NCBI GenBank assembly: GCA_022771185.1 | Contig: JALFCJ010000002.1 | Coordinates: 1 to 16,048, forward strand | Reading direction: 5' to 3' | Source of the DNA: Spirochaetales bacterium | GTDB taxonomy: Bacteria; Spirochaetota; Spirochaetia; Sphaerochaetales; Sphaerochaetaceae | Length of the DNA stretch: 16,048 nt | In this document: positions 1 to 7,899 of the stretch, piece after piece | Numbering within the stretch: the first letter of the stretch is position 1 | Layout: each line of letters begins with the position of its first letter | Program-made: the position numbers and the translations under genes | The notes under the pieces: generated by a model | Told to the model about the DNA's origin: nothing | What the model saw: the letters and a program-made list of their open reading frames with translations, nothing else | The model's database searches: none

Positions 1-272
1 GCATCCCCTACAGAGCCATGGACAATGATTCTTCCATCGTTCATTGTATCCCCCACTGCATCCTGGGCGTCTCCGAATACTTCGATCAAGCCACCGTCCA
101 TGTAACAGCCAAGAGCATTTCCTGCTATTCCATAGACATTGACTCTTCTTTTCTGGAGAGCGGCTCCAATGAATCTCTGGCCAGAAGGATTAATGACTTC
201 AATATTTTCTTTACTTTCTCTAATTATTCTGTCTACTTCTTTGTAATCTTTTCCCTGTGCATCAACAATCAT
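1..272 (-). CDS. Glutamate synthase GXGXG-domain subunit (5' part, continues beyond left edge)
   Basis: This is the N-terminal 90 codons of a protein starting MIVDAQGKDYKEVDRI; the 3' end lies outside the window. It contains glycine-spaced segments (GIAGNALGCYMDGG, FGDAQDAVGD, IIVHGSVGD) typical of the GXGXG beta-helix domain that forms the C-terminal structural module of glutamate synthase large subunits and also occurs in formylmethanofuran dehydrogenase subunit C. In archaeal-type glutamate synthases this module is a separate gene. The ATG lies 3 nt after the stop of the FMN-subunit gene, and a GGAG ribosome binding site overlaps that stop, so the two are almost certainly co-transcribed and translationally coupled. 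The module has no known catalytic residues; it packs against the synthase and glutaminase domains. The family call is confident because order and neighbours match. Whether an NAD(P)H-oxidising subunit follows cannot be seen. Confidence 0.88.
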   Translation of the reverse strand, partial: MIVDAQGKDYKEVDRIIRESKENIEVINPSGQRFIGAALQKRRVNVYGIAGNALGCYMDGGLIEVFGDAQDAVGDTMNDGRIIVHGSVGD

Positions 273-275
273 TCT

Positions 276-1781
276 TTACTCTCCTGCATGAGTTATGCCT
301 AGAATATCAAGCTCCTTCTGTGTCAGCCCTATACCTCTTAGCATTAATCTGTTTCCTCTCAACGCTTCTATGCTGTTGATACCCATTCCACCCATCATCT
401 CTTTGATCTCACCCTTCCAGGCAGAAAGAAGATTGACAAGTCTCTCCTTTCCCTCTTCAGGGTTAAGTCTTTCAACCAAGTCAGGGCGCTGGGTTGCGAT
501 TCCCCAGCAGCACTTGCCGCTCTGGCAGTTTCTACATAAGTGACAGCCAAGGGCAATTAATGCAGCGGTGGCAATATAAACGGCATCAGCTCCCAGCGCT
601 ATGGCCTTGACCACATCGGAGGCATTTCTAATGGATCCGCCTACCACAAGAGATACATTGTTTCTTATTCCTTCGTCTCTCAGTCTCTGATCAACGGAAG
701 CAAGAGCAAGCTCAACAGGAATCCCCACATTGTCTCTGATGGCTGTAGGAGCGGCTCCAGTACCACCTCTGAAACCATCGATTGCAATGATGTCTGCTCC
801 GCTACGTGCAATACCACTGGCGATTGCGGAGATGTTATGGACAGATGCAACCTTTACAATGACTGGCTTTTTATATCCTGTGGCTTCTTTGAGGGATATT
901 ACAAGCTGTCTCAAATCCTCAATTGAATAAATATCATGATGAGGAGCAGGAGAGACGGCATCAGTTCCTTCCGGAATCATTCTTGTCCTAGAGACATCAC
1001 CTACAATCTTTGCTCCAGGCAAGTGGCCTCCGATTCCAGGCTTTGCACCCAGTCCCATCTTTATTTCTATGGCGGCGCCTCCCTCCAGGTATCCTCTCCA
1101 GACTCCGAATCTACCACTGGCTACCTGAACGATAGTATTTTTTCCATACTTATAGAAATCTTCATGGAGGCCACCCTCTCCTGTGTTGTAGAAAATACCA
1201 AGTTCTTCAGCAGCCTGAGCCAGTGCCGAATGGGCATTGTAGCTGATAGAGCCATAGCTCATAGCCGAGAACATGACTGGAAGAGATAATTCCATCTGAG
1301 GAGGAAGATTATCAACAATGTTTCCGTTTTCGTCTCTCTCTATTCTATCTGGTTTTTTACCTAGGAAAACTCTAGTCTCCATTGGCTCACGAAGAGGATC
1401 TATGGATGGGTTTGTAACCTGGCTTGCATTAATAAGGATTTTGTCCCAATAAACAGGGTATGGCTCAGGATTTCCCATACTGGAGAGAAGAACTCCGCCT
1501 GTATTGGCCTCCTTGATGATACCGCTTATTATTCCTGGTCTCCAGTTTGCATTGTCACGGAAAGTACAACCACTCTTGACAATCTTTATTGCATGCTCAG
1601 GGCAGAATGCTATGCACCTCAGACAGTCAACGCACTTTGTGTCGTCACTAAGAACAATCTTCTTATCTTGAGAGAAAAAATGAACTCCGTTGGCACACTC
1701 TTTGATGCATCTGCCACAGCGTGTACATCTATCGTATCTTACAACCTCGAACTCTGGATATATTACACTTTTTATAGCCAT
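276..1781 (-). CDS. gltB: Archaeal-type glutamate synthase, ferredoxin-domain plus FMN synthase subunit
   Basis: This subunit makes glutamate from 2-oxoglutarate and ammonia delivered by the glutaminase subunit, at an FMN site in the cytoplasm. The N-terminus carries two 4Fe-4S ferredoxin motifs: Cys 19/22/25/29 (CTRCGRCIKEC) and Cys 50/53/56/60 (CVDCLRCIAFC). The rest is the glutamate synthase TIM barrel, with GLGAKPGIGGHLPGAKI, GGTGAAPTAIRDNVGIP and a cysteine-rich segment at about residues 413-425 (CHLCRNCQSGKCC) before WGIATQRP, where the family binds a further Fe-S cluster. An in-frame ATG exists upstream at 1883, but it lies inside the glutaminase gene. The ATG at 1781 has AAGGAGAGG 8 nt upstream and follows the glutaminase stop by 1 nt, so I chose 1781 (501 aa). 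It is the middle gene of the split synthase operon. The built-in ferredoxin domains suggest electrons may come from ferredoxin or a separate oxidoreductase (inference). Confidence 0.95.
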   Translation of the reverse strand: MAIKSVIYPEFEVVRYDRCTRCGRCIKECANGVHFFSQDKKIVLSDDTKCVDCLRCIAFCPEHAIKIVKSGCTFRDNANWRPGIISGIIKEANTGGVLLSSMGNPEPYPVYWDKILINASQVTNPSIDPLREPMETRVFLGKKPDRIERDENGNIVDNLPPQMELSLPVMFSAMSYGSISYNAHSALAQAAEELGIFYNTGEGGLHEDFYKYGKNTIVQVASGRFGVWRGYLEGGAAIEIKMGLGAKPGIGGHLPGAKIVGDVSRTRMIPEGTDAVSPAPHHDIYSIEDLRQLVISLKEATGYKKPVIVKVASVHNISAIASGIARSGADIIAIDGFRGGTGAAPTAIRDNVGIPVELALASVDQRLRDEGIRNNVSLVVGGSIRNASDVVKAIALGADAVYIATAALIALGCHLCRNCQSGKCCWGIATQRPDLVERLNPEEGKERLVNLLSAWKGEIKEMMGGMGINSIEALRGNRLMLRGIGLTQKELDILGITHAGE

Positions 1782-1782
1782 C

Positions 1783-2871
1783 TTATACCTCTCCTTCAAC
1801 TCTGATGACAACAGCCTCTCCTCCCATCGGGAATCTAAAGCCACCGGCATTTCTATCGGCAGAGAGAATTGCAGCCTCTTCACTAGCTACATAAACCATA
1901 TCCTTATTTTCACCTACAACCATACTTCTCAGCTTAAGTCTGTCATTTAGGGCCATGATTCCACCAGTAAACCCAAAGACAATTGAGAAAGGTCCTGTAA
2001 CAAGAAGAGAAGAGAACATAGTTCTTAGATATGTCAGTCTCTTCCTCTCTTTTTCATCTTTACTTTCGATTGTAGACCAGAATGGGGCCGCGATTACATT
2101 GGAGGCTTCTTCCGGTGTAAGCCCCTGACGCCTGACAAGATAATCAAGTATGTATGTGATTACTTCAGTATCTGTCTGCAAAGAACAGCGATAGCCGAAC
2201 ATCTCGACAAATCGTCTATTTGCATCGTAGCTTGAGATTTCTCCGTTATGTACAACAGAGAAATCCAGAAGAGAAAATGGATGGGCGCCTCCCCACCAAC
2301 CTGGAGTGTTGGTAGGATAACGACCATGGGCAGTCCAGCTATATCCTTCTATCTCGTCGATTTTATAAAAGACGCCTACATCTTCTGGATATCCTACAGC
2401 CTTAAATGTCCCCATGTTCTTGCCGGAAGAAAATACATAAGCACCATCTATCGTGGAGTTGACTTTAGTGACTGCTCTTACTGTATATTCGTCCTCGTCC
2501 AACATCTCTCTATCCACGATACTTCTTAGTGGAGAAAGGAAATAACGCCAAATAAGAGGGACATCAGTAATCTCAGGAATCTGGTGGGTTGGTATAACTT
2601 CCGCCTGAACGATCTCAAACCTCTCTTTCAAAAAAGACTCGGTCTCGATTCTAGCGTTTCTATCGCTGTAGAAAATGTGGAAGGCATAGTAGTCTTTGTA
2701 CTCTGGATAGATGCCATATGCAGCAAAACCGCCCCCCAGTCCATTAGATCTTTCATGCATGACCTCCATGGCCTTTATCATGCCTTCTCCTGTAAAGAGA
2801 TTACCTTTTCTGCTGATGGCTGCGCTTATGGCACACCCTGACGGAATTCTGACCTCCCCTTCCAACTTCAT
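1783..2871 (-). CDS. Glutamate synthase glutaminase (class II glutamine amidotransferase) subunit
   Basis: This 362-aa protein hydrolyses glutamine to supply ammonia to the FMN synthase subunit encoded immediately downstream. The N-terminus MKLEGEVRIPSGCAISAAI places the presumed nucleophile at Cys13. Class II amidotransferases use an N-terminal cysteine, so a 12-residue propeptide would have to be removed first; the RIPSGCA context is typical of the stand-alone archaeal-type subunits. Further class II landmarks are GRYPTNTPGWWGGAHPF, HNGEISSYDANRRF and the Asp/Thr segment LQTDTEVITYILDYL. It lacks the synthase and GXGXG domains, which are encoded by the next two genes with gaps of 1 and 3 nt. 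The ATG at 2871 is preceded by AGGGG about 6 nt upstream. It is the first gene of the leftward operon and diverges from glnN, fitting joint nitrogen control. Confidence 0.93.
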   Translation of the reverse strand: MKLEGEVRIPSGCAISAAISRKGNLFTGEGMIKAMEVMHERSNGLGGGFAAYGIYPEYKDYYAFHIFYSDRNARIETESFLKERFEIVQAEVIPTHQIPEITDVPLIWRYFLSPLRSIVDREMLDEDEYTVRAVTKVNSTIDGAYVFSSGKNMGTFKAVGYPEDVGVFYKIDEIEGYSWTAHGRYPTNTPGWWGGAHPFSLLDFSVVHNGEISSYDANRRFVEMFGYRCSLQTDTEVITYILDYLVRRQGLTPEEASNVIAAPFWSTIESKDEKERKRLTYLRTMFSSLLVTGPFSIVFGFTGGIMALNDRLKLRSMVVGENKDMVYVASEEAAILSADRNAGGFRFPMGGEAVVIRVEGEV

Positions 2872-2900
2872 ATTGAGCCCCTATAAAAAAAGTTGATGTG

Positions 2901-2930
2901 TAGGTAGCACATATATGTATTTTTAGTCAA
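2901..2930 (-). promoter_or_regulatory. Candidate promoter of the glutamate synthase operon
   Basis: Read leftward there is a -35-like TTGACT (2925-2930), an 18-nt spacer, and an extended -10-like TGC-TACCTA (hexamer 2901-2906), giving a leader of roughly 20 nt before the glutaminase ATG. The spacer contains the 10-bp palindrome ACATATATGT (2909-2918), which could be an operator. The -10 hexamer is a poor match, so this is a tentative call. Confidence 0.33.
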
Positions 2931-3034
2931 TCCTCAAAATCGATATCTTATTTTTCCGTATACCCAATTGTTATTATTGAAACAAATTAAGTATCAAGCT
3001 CTAAAAATAATTTTAAAAAATGTGAAAAAGGGAG

Positions 3035-3064
3035 TTGACGAGAAAGAAGAAAAAGTTCTATTGT
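3035..3064 (+). promoter_or_regulatory. Candidate glnN promoter
   Basis: TTGACG (3035-3040), an 18-nt spacer and TATTGT (3059-3064) resemble a sigma-70 type promoter. Transcription would begin near 3071, exactly at the foot of the long hairpin that fills the leader. Upstream, 2966-2988 carries an imperfect inverted repeat, AATTGTT then AACAAATT, which is a possible activator or repressor site. No -24/-12 (sigma-54) element was evident by eye. Confidence 0.45.
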
Positions 3065-3071
3065 GCAGTAG

Positions 3072-3124
3072 AAAGGCAATGACGTCTTTGGAATAAAACC
3101 CAGAGCTGTCATTGCCTTTTTTTT
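3072..3124 (+). terminator. Terminator-like hairpin in the glnN 5' leader (possible attenuator)
   Basis: AAAGGCAATGAC (3072-3083) pairs perfectly with GTCATTGCCTTT (3108-3119) in a 12-bp stem. The stem continues after a G-U wobble and one mismatch with CTTTGG (3086-3091) against CCAGAG (3100-3105). A run of eight T residues (3117-3124) begins in the last three bases of the 3' arm. This has all the marks of an intrinsic terminator, yet the glnN ribosome binding site GGAGG starts only 4 nt later, and the candidate transcription start lies at the first base of the stem. It therefore either attenuates glnN or is a 5' structure affecting mRNA stability or translation. The structure is seen directly; the regulatory role is inferred. 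Confidence 0.75.
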
Positions 3125-3139
3125 ATTGGAGGCAAAGAA

Positions 3140-5233
3140 ATGAAAGACGTAACTGACATTTTCGGATCATTGGTTTTCGACGACAGAATGATGAAAGCCT
3201 GCCTTTCCCAGAGCGTGTACAATTCACTGAGAAAGACAATCGATGAGGGTGCTGCCCTTGATGTCAACTGTGCAAACGCAGTTGCTGAAGCTATGAAGAA
3301 TTGGGCCGTTGAAAATGGAGCTACACATTTCACACATTGGTTCCAGCCTTTAACAGGAATTACAGCAGAAAAGCATGATTCATTTATTACACCTTCCCCA
3401 GACGGAAGAGTAATGATGGAGTTCAGTGGCAAGGAGCTTATCAAGGGTGAGCCAGATGCATCCTCCTTCCCTTCTGGAGGTCTCAGAGCAACCTTTGAAG
3501 CACGTGGTTATACAGCTTGGGACCCAACAAGCTATGCATTCATCAAAGACAACACGCTATGTATTCCTACAGCTTTCTGTTCATATACAGGTGAGGCCTT
3601 GGATAAGAAGACTCCTCTCTTGAGAAGTATGGAAGCAATCAACAGATCTGCACTTCGTATTCTTCGCCTCTTCGGTAACGTAGATGTAAAGAGCGTAAAG
3701 ACAAGCGTAGGTCCGGAGCAGGAATATTTCCTTGTTGATAAAGAAATGTATCTTAAGAGAAAGGATCTTGTCTTTACAGGTCGCACACTCTTTGGAGCAT
3801 CTGCACCAAAAGGACAGGAAATGGAGGACCACTACTTTGGTTCAATCAAACCAAGAGTCGCTGCATTTATGCAGGATCTTAACGAAGAACTGTGGAAACA
3901 TGGAATCCTTGCAAAGACTGAACACAATGAAGTTGCTCCTGCCCAGCATGAAATGGCACCTATATTCTCCACTACCAATATTGCAGCAGACCACAACCAG
4001 CTTACAATGGAATTGATGCAGAAAGTAGCAGATAGACATGACCTTGTCTGCCTTCTTCACGAGAAGCCATTTGCTGGTGTCAACGGCAGTGGAAAGCATA
4101 ATAACTGGTCTATGGCTACCGACACCGGCATCAACCTCCTGTCCCCTGGCGAAACACCATATGAAAATGCACAGTTCCTGCTTTTCCTTTCAGCTGTAAT
4201 CAAGGCGGTGGATGAATATCAGGACCTATTGAGAATATCTGTTGCATCTGCAGGTAACGACCATAGACTCGGAGCCAACGAAGCGCCTCCTGCAATAGTC
4301 TCTATCTTTGTAGGTGATGAACTTGAAGGAATTATCGAGTCTATTGAGAGTGACAACAGCTATGAAGGCACAAAGAAGAAGACAATGAAGCTTGGAGCCA
4401 AGGTTCTTCCAAGATTCCTCAGAGACACTACAGATAGAAATAGAACAAGTCCGTTTGCTTTCACAGGCAACAAGTTCGAGTTCAGAATGCTTGGTTCCTC
4501 TGCTTCCATCAGCGATGCAAACATCTACATCAACTCTGCCGTTGCATCAGTTCTTGGTGAGTTTGCAGATATTCTCGAAAAGAGCACAGACTTCGAAACC
4601 GATGTCCATACTCTCATTCGTGATACTCTTATCGCCCATAAGAGAATCATCTTCAATGGAAACGGATATGACGAGGCATGGGTTAAGGAAGCAGAGGCAA
4701 GAGGTCTTTCAAACTATAGGACAACTCCTGATTGCATCCCTCACATGCTTGACCAGAAGAATGTGGATCTTTTGACAAAAGAAGGAATATTTAGCGAGAA
4801 GGAAATCAAGAGTAGAGTCGAGACAACTCTTGAAAACTACTCTAAGACAGTTCTTATTGAAGCAAATACAATGGTTGATATGGCTCAGAGAGACTATCTC
4901 CCGGCAATCGAGGGTTATACTTCAGAACTTCTTGATACCCTAATGAAGAAAGAGAAGTATCAGGCATTCGCTCAGTCTGGATATGAGAAGTCTACTATCA
5001 GCAAGCTCAGCGCTCTTTCCGTTGCAATCGCATCAGCTTCAGAGGAACTCTCTTACGCAATCGTCAAGACAAAGGGCATCCCGTCTGAAGAGGAGAAGAG
5101 CTACTCAGTCAGAGACAATGTCATTCCTTTGATGCAGAGACTAAGGGCAAGCGTAGACGAGGCGGAGACTATTTGTTCTTCTTCCTATTGGCCGGTACCA
5201 GTATATGGCGACCTATTGTTTAGTGTGAGGTGA
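3140..5233 (+). CDS. glnN: Glutamine synthetase type III (GlnN)
   Basis: This 697-aa enzyme makes glutamine from glutamate, ammonia and ATP. Its length (about 700 aa, against about 450 for type I) and the N-terminal segment ending FPSGGLRATFEARGYTAWDP mark it as type III, the family found in Bacteroidetes, some cyanobacteria and spirochaetes. Metal and substrate landmarks are VGPEQEYFLVD (Glu193, Glu195), KTEHNEVAPAQHE (Glu261, His262, Glu264), NGSGKHNNWS (315-324) and NRTSPFAFTGNKFEFR. The C-terminal third is the extra helical region of type III. The ATG is preceded by GGAGG with a 7-nt gap. It sits 4 nt before asnB, whose ribosome binding site overlaps the glnN stop, and diverges from the glutamate synthase genes; together they form a complete GS-GOGAT pathway. 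A terminator-like hairpin in the leader suggests control by attenuation. Confidence 0.97.
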   Translation: MKDVTDIFGSLVFDDRMMKACLSQSVYNSLRKTIDEGAALDVNCANAVAEAMKNWAVENGATHFTHWFQPLTGITAEKHDSFITPSPDGRVMMEFSGKELIKGEPDASSFPSGGLRATFEARGYTAWDPTSYAFIKDNTLCIPTAFCSYTGEALDKKTPLLRSMEAINRSALRILRLFGNVDVKSVKTSVGPEQEYFLVDKEMYLKRKDLVFTGRTLFGASAPKGQEMEDHYFGSIKPRVAAFMQDLNEELWKHGILAKTEHNEVAPAQHEMAPIFSTTNIAADHNQLTMELMQKVADRHDLVCLLHEKPFAGVNGSGKHNNWSMATDTGINLLSPGETPYENAQFLLFLSAVIKAVDEYQDLLRISVASAGNDHRLGANEAPPAIVSIFVGDELEGIIESIESDNSYEGTKKKTMKLGAKVLPRFLRDTTDRNRTSPFAFTGNKFEFRMLGSSASISDANIYINSAVASVLGEFADILEKSTDFETDVHTLIRDTLIAHKRIIFNGNGYDEAWVKEAEARGLSNYRTTPDCIPHMLDQKNVDLLTKEGIFSEKEIKSRVETTLENYSKTVLIEANTMVDMAQRDYLPAIEGYTSELLDTLMKKEKYQAFAQSGYEKSTISKLSALSVAIASASEELSYAIVKTKGIPSEEEKSYSVRDNVIPLMQRLRASVDEAETICSSSYWPVPVYGDLLFSVR

Positions 5234-5237
5234 TTAA

Positions 5238-6818
5238 ATGTGTTCTATTATGGTTGATACAGGTTCAGGAATTTCTGAAAGATTATTTAAAGAGGCTTTC
5301 TCGAAAACAATCAGTAGAGGACCAGATGATACAAGAATAATCAGAAAAGGCAGTGGAATCATGGGGTTCCACCGCCTTTCTATTATGGGCCTCACACCGG
5401 AAGGAATGCAGCCATTTGTTCTGGGAGATGATGCAGTCGTATGTAACGGCGAGATTTACGGATTTATGAAACTGAAGAAGGAATTGGAGAGAAAATACTC
5501 TTTCGTCTCCGATTCCGACTGTGAAATACTCCTTCCTCTTTGGCATGAATATGGCACGGAGATGTTCAAGATGCTGGATGCAGAGTATGCGTTAGTATTA
5601 TATGACAGCGCCTCTTCATCTTTCGTTGCAGCTCGTGACCCAATCGGCATTCGTCCTCTCTACTATGGATATGGTGAGGGTGAAAACATAATCTTCGCCT
5701 CTGAAGCAAAGAACCTTGTAGGTCTTTGTGACACTATCCTACCCTTCCCTCCCGGACACTTTTATTATAAGGGTGAGTTTGTTCCTTACTCTACAATCTA
5801 TCATGCCCCGTCTTACGTACCTGACGATCTGGAGACAGTTTCAAGAAATATAAGAGACAAGCTTATCAAAGGTGTAGAAAAGAGACTTGTATCGGATTCG
5901 AAGGTAGGCTTCCTCCTCTCCGGCGGTTTGGACTCTTCTTTGGTTTGTGCCATTGCCCAGAAACATAGTGACAAACCTATCAAAACGTTCGCCATCGGTA
6001 TGGATAAAGACGCCATTGACCTTAAGTACGCAAAAGAGACGGCAGAATATATCGGAAGTGATCACACTGAAGTCATTATTAATAAGGATATAGTTCTCTC
6101 TTCACTGGAAAGAGTAATTGAGCTCCTTGGCACCTATGATATCACCACAATAAGAGCCAGCATGGGTATGTATCTTGTTTGCAAATATATCCACGAGTGC
6201 ACTGATATTCGAGTCATCCTGACAGGTGAAATCTCAGATGAGCTTTTCGGTTACAAGTACACGGATTTTGCTCCTTCACCAGAAGAATTCCAAAAAGAAG
6301 CAGAGAAGAGAATCAGAGAGATACACATGTATGATGTATTAAGGGCAGACAGATGTATTTCTGTAAACTCTCTTGAAGCACGTGTTCCTTTCGGTGACCT
6401 GGACTTTGTCAAATATGTCATGTCTATTGATCCAAAGATGAAGATGAATACATATGGAAAGGGAAAGTACCTACTTCGCCATGCCTTTGAGAAGGATGAT
6501 CTTCTTCCTCAGTCTATTCTGTGGAGGGAGAAAGCAGCATTCTCAGATGCTGTAGGGCACTCTATGGTTGATGATCTAAAGGAGTATGCTGAAAGCGTGT
6601 ATACTGACAAAGAGGCTGAAGAGAAATATAAGAAGTACAGCAACCCTACTCCATTTACAAAGGAATCGCTACTCTATAGAGAAATCTTCGAGAAGTATTA
6701 CCCAGGACAGAGCCAGATGGTTGTAGACTATTGGATGCCGAACAAAGAATGGAAAGGCTGCAACGTCAACGACCCATCTGCAAGAGTTCTTTCAAACTAC
6801 GGGCAAAGCGGCGTCTAA
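5238..6818 (+). CDS. asnB: Asparagine synthetase B (glutamine-hydrolysing)
   Basis: This 526-aa cytoplasmic enzyme converts aspartate, glutamine and ATP to asparagine, glutamate, AMP and pyrophosphate. The N-terminal class II glutaminase domain has the nucleophile Cys2 (MCSI), RGPDDT, GFHRLSIMGL, CNGEIYG and DPIGIRPLYYG. The C-terminal synthetase domain has the PP-loop SGGLDSS (228-234), GEISDELFG (the catalytic Glu region, usually GEGSDE), and WREKAAFSDAVG with the conserved lysine. MCS instead of the common MCG, and GEIS instead of GEGS, are mild departures that leave the catalytic residues intact. The GAGGTGA ribosome binding site overlaps the glnN stop codon, so translation is probably coupled to glnN. 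A Rho-independent terminator follows, closing a two-gene glnN-asnB operon that uses new glutamine directly as amide donor. Confidence 0.96.
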   Translation: MCSIMVDTGSGISERLFKEAFSKTISRGPDDTRIIRKGSGIMGFHRLSIMGLTPEGMQPFVLGDDAVVCNGEIYGFMKLKKELERKYSFVSDSDCEILLPLWHEYGTEMFKMLDAEYALVLYDSASSSFVAARDPIGIRPLYYGYGEGENIIFASEAKNLVGLCDTILPFPPGHFYYKGEFVPYSTIYHAPSYVPDDLETVSRNIRDKLIKGVEKRLVSDSKVGFLLSGGLDSSLVCAIAQKHSDKPIKTFAIGMDKDAIDLKYAKETAEYIGSDHTEVIINKDIVLSSLERVIELLGTYDITTIRASMGMYLVCKYIHECTDIRVILTGEISDELFGYKYTDFAPSPEEFQKEAEKRIREIHMYDVLRADRCISVNSLEARVPFGDLDFVKYVMSIDPKMKMNTYGKGKYLLRHAFEKDDLLPQSILWREKAAFSDAVGHSMVDDLKEYAESVYTDKEAEEKYKKYSNPTPFTKESLLYREIFEKYYPGQSQMVVDYWMPNKEWKGCNVNDPSARVLSNYGQSGV

Positions 6819-6838
6819 AACACATAATCCGAATATGC

Positions 6839-6868
6839 AGGGCCAAGGTTCACCTTTGGTCCTTTTTT
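6839..6868 (+). terminator. Rho-independent terminator of glnN-asnB
   Basis: AGGGCCAAGGT pairs with ACCTTTGGTCCT, with one bulged T, one G-U pair and a small loop, and is followed by six T residues (6863-6868). It lies 20 nt after the asnB stop. Confidence 0.85.
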
Positions 6869-6942
6869 AGTCACAAAAAACAAGTAAATATATAACATTT
6901 TACATCTTTATATAGATTTGTTCACTTTTGAATGCGACATAA

Positions 6943-6971
6943 TTGACCTCTTTTGTAAAATATCTTATAGA
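6943..6971 (+). promoter_or_regulatory. Promoter of the lipid kinase-like gene
   Basis: TTGACC (6943-6948), a 17-nt spacer and TATAGA (6966-6971) fit a sigma-70 promoter, with a start near 6978 and a leader of about 33 nt that includes the AGGAG ribosome binding site at 6995-6999. The stretch 6870-6942 is AT-rich and shows nothing else recognisable. Confidence 0.6.
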
Positions 6972-7010
6972 CTAAAAAATACTTTTTCCCATTCAGGAGT
7001 ACAAAAACCA

Positions 7011-7853
7011 ATGATATATATTCTCTATAATCCTCAAGCAGGAAATAATACTGGATATGAGAAGTCGAAAGAACTGGATAATCTTTATAAAAATGAAACA
7101 TTAGAGTACATGAACATCACTGAGATAAATGAGTATGACGCTTTTTTCAGTGACAAAGTAAATGAAAATGACTCAGTAATCATTGCCGGAGGAGACGGAA
7201 CTCTTAACAGGTTCATTAATAACACAGAGTCACTAACCTATCCATGTACTATATATTATTATCCTGTCGGTAGTGGAAATGACTTTGCAAGGGATGTTGA
7301 TAAAGAAAAGCCGTTTCCTGTCAATGAGTACATTGAGAACTTGCCAATTGTAGAAGTAAAAGGAAAGAAATATAGATTCATAAATGGTGTTGGATATGGT
7401 ATAGACGGCTACTGCTGTGAAGTGGGAGATTCCCTCAGAGGAAAAAGCGAAAAGCCTATCAACTACACTTCAATTGCCATCAAAGGCCTTCTCTTCCACT
7501 ATAAACCAACAAAAGCTACCATTACTGTCGATGGAGTAAAGCACACATATGAAAAAGTATGGCTTGCTCCTACAATGCATGGAAGATTCTATGGAGGCGG
7601 TATGCTTCCTACCCCTGGGCAGACTAGAGATGAAAACGACAAACTCTCTGTTATGGTCATGTATGGCAAAGGCAAGATAAAGACACTTATGGTATTTCCT
7701 TCCATATTCAAGGGAGAACATGTAAAGCACAAAGACATGGTGGAGGTTCTCTCAGGAAAGAGAATCAAAGTTGAGTTTGATAAACCTACAGCCCTTCAAA
7801 TCGACGGAGAGACAATACTAAACGTCACATCATATACAGCCACGGTGGCATAA
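7011..7853 (+). CDS. Diacylglycerol kinase-like lipid kinase (DAGK catalytic family, YegS/BmrU-like)
   Basis: This 280-aa protein belongs to the family that phosphorylates diacylglycerol or related lipids with ATP at the inner membrane face. Landmarks in order are the N-terminal NPQAG (7-11), the nucleotide-binding IIAGGDGTLNRFI (GGDGT at 60-64), PVGSGNDFARD (87-95), GVGYGIDGYCCEVGD, the MHGRFYGGGMLPTPGQ segment near the substrate side, and a C-terminal ALQIDGE strand. The frame is open from 6918, but the ATG at 7011 begins exactly at the family N-terminus (MIYILYNPQAG) and has AGGAG 11 nt upstream, downstream of a good promoter; I chose it. The gene stands alone between two terminators. Its lipid substrate cannot be told from sequence: diacylglycerol recycling is the common role, while sphingoid or undecaprenol-like substrates remain possible. 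Confidence 0.9.
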   Translation: MIYILYNPQAGNNTGYEKSKELDNLYKNETLEYMNITEINEYDAFFSDKVNENDSVIIAGGDGTLNRFINNTESLTYPCTIYYYPVGSGNDFARDVDKEKPFPVNEYIENLPIVEVKGKKYRFINGVGYGIDGYCCEVGDSLRGKSEKPINYTSIAIKGLLFHYKPTKATITVDGVKHTYEKVWLAPTMHGRFYGGGMLPTPGQTRDENDKLSVMVMYGKGKIKTLMVFPSIFKGEHVKHKDMVEVLSGKRIKVEFDKPTALQIDGETILNVTSYTATVA

Positions 7854-7857
7854 AGCG

Positions 7858-7892
7858 AAAAAGGTGTTGTCAATATGGCGACACCTTTTTTT
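7858..7892. terminator. Bidirectional Rho-independent terminator
   Basis: The 12-bp stem AAAGGTGTTGTC / GGCGACACCTTT has a 5-nt loop (AATAT) and a T-run on the plus strand (7886-7892). On the minus strand the same stem is followed by five T residues. It ends the lipid kinase gene and could also end a leftward transcript from the hairpin block at 7900-8026. Confidence 0.88.
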
Positions 7893-7899
7893 AATAAGA

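Noticed and set aside
18..302. 94-codon open frame on the plus strand
   Set aside because: It is antisense to the GXGXG subunit, which has strong family motifs, a ribosome binding site and correct operon spacing; the plus-strand frame has no recognisable protein features.
1782..1883. Upstream ATG at 1883 as the start of the FMN synthase subunit
   Set aside because: It would overlap the glutaminase gene by 101 bp and add residues that are an out-of-frame reading of that gene; the ATG at 1781 has a strong ribosome binding site.
3072..3124. Glutamine riboswitch or ANTAR target in the glnN leader
   Set aside because: Only one hairpin is present, with an AT-rich loop, and none of the conserved riboswitch core or paired AxxG hexaloops can be found.
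6918..7010. Longer N-terminus for the lipid kinase-like protein
   Set aside because: The extra 31 codons cover the promoter and ribosome binding site and do not resemble the family; the ATG at 7011 starts at the conserved N-terminus.
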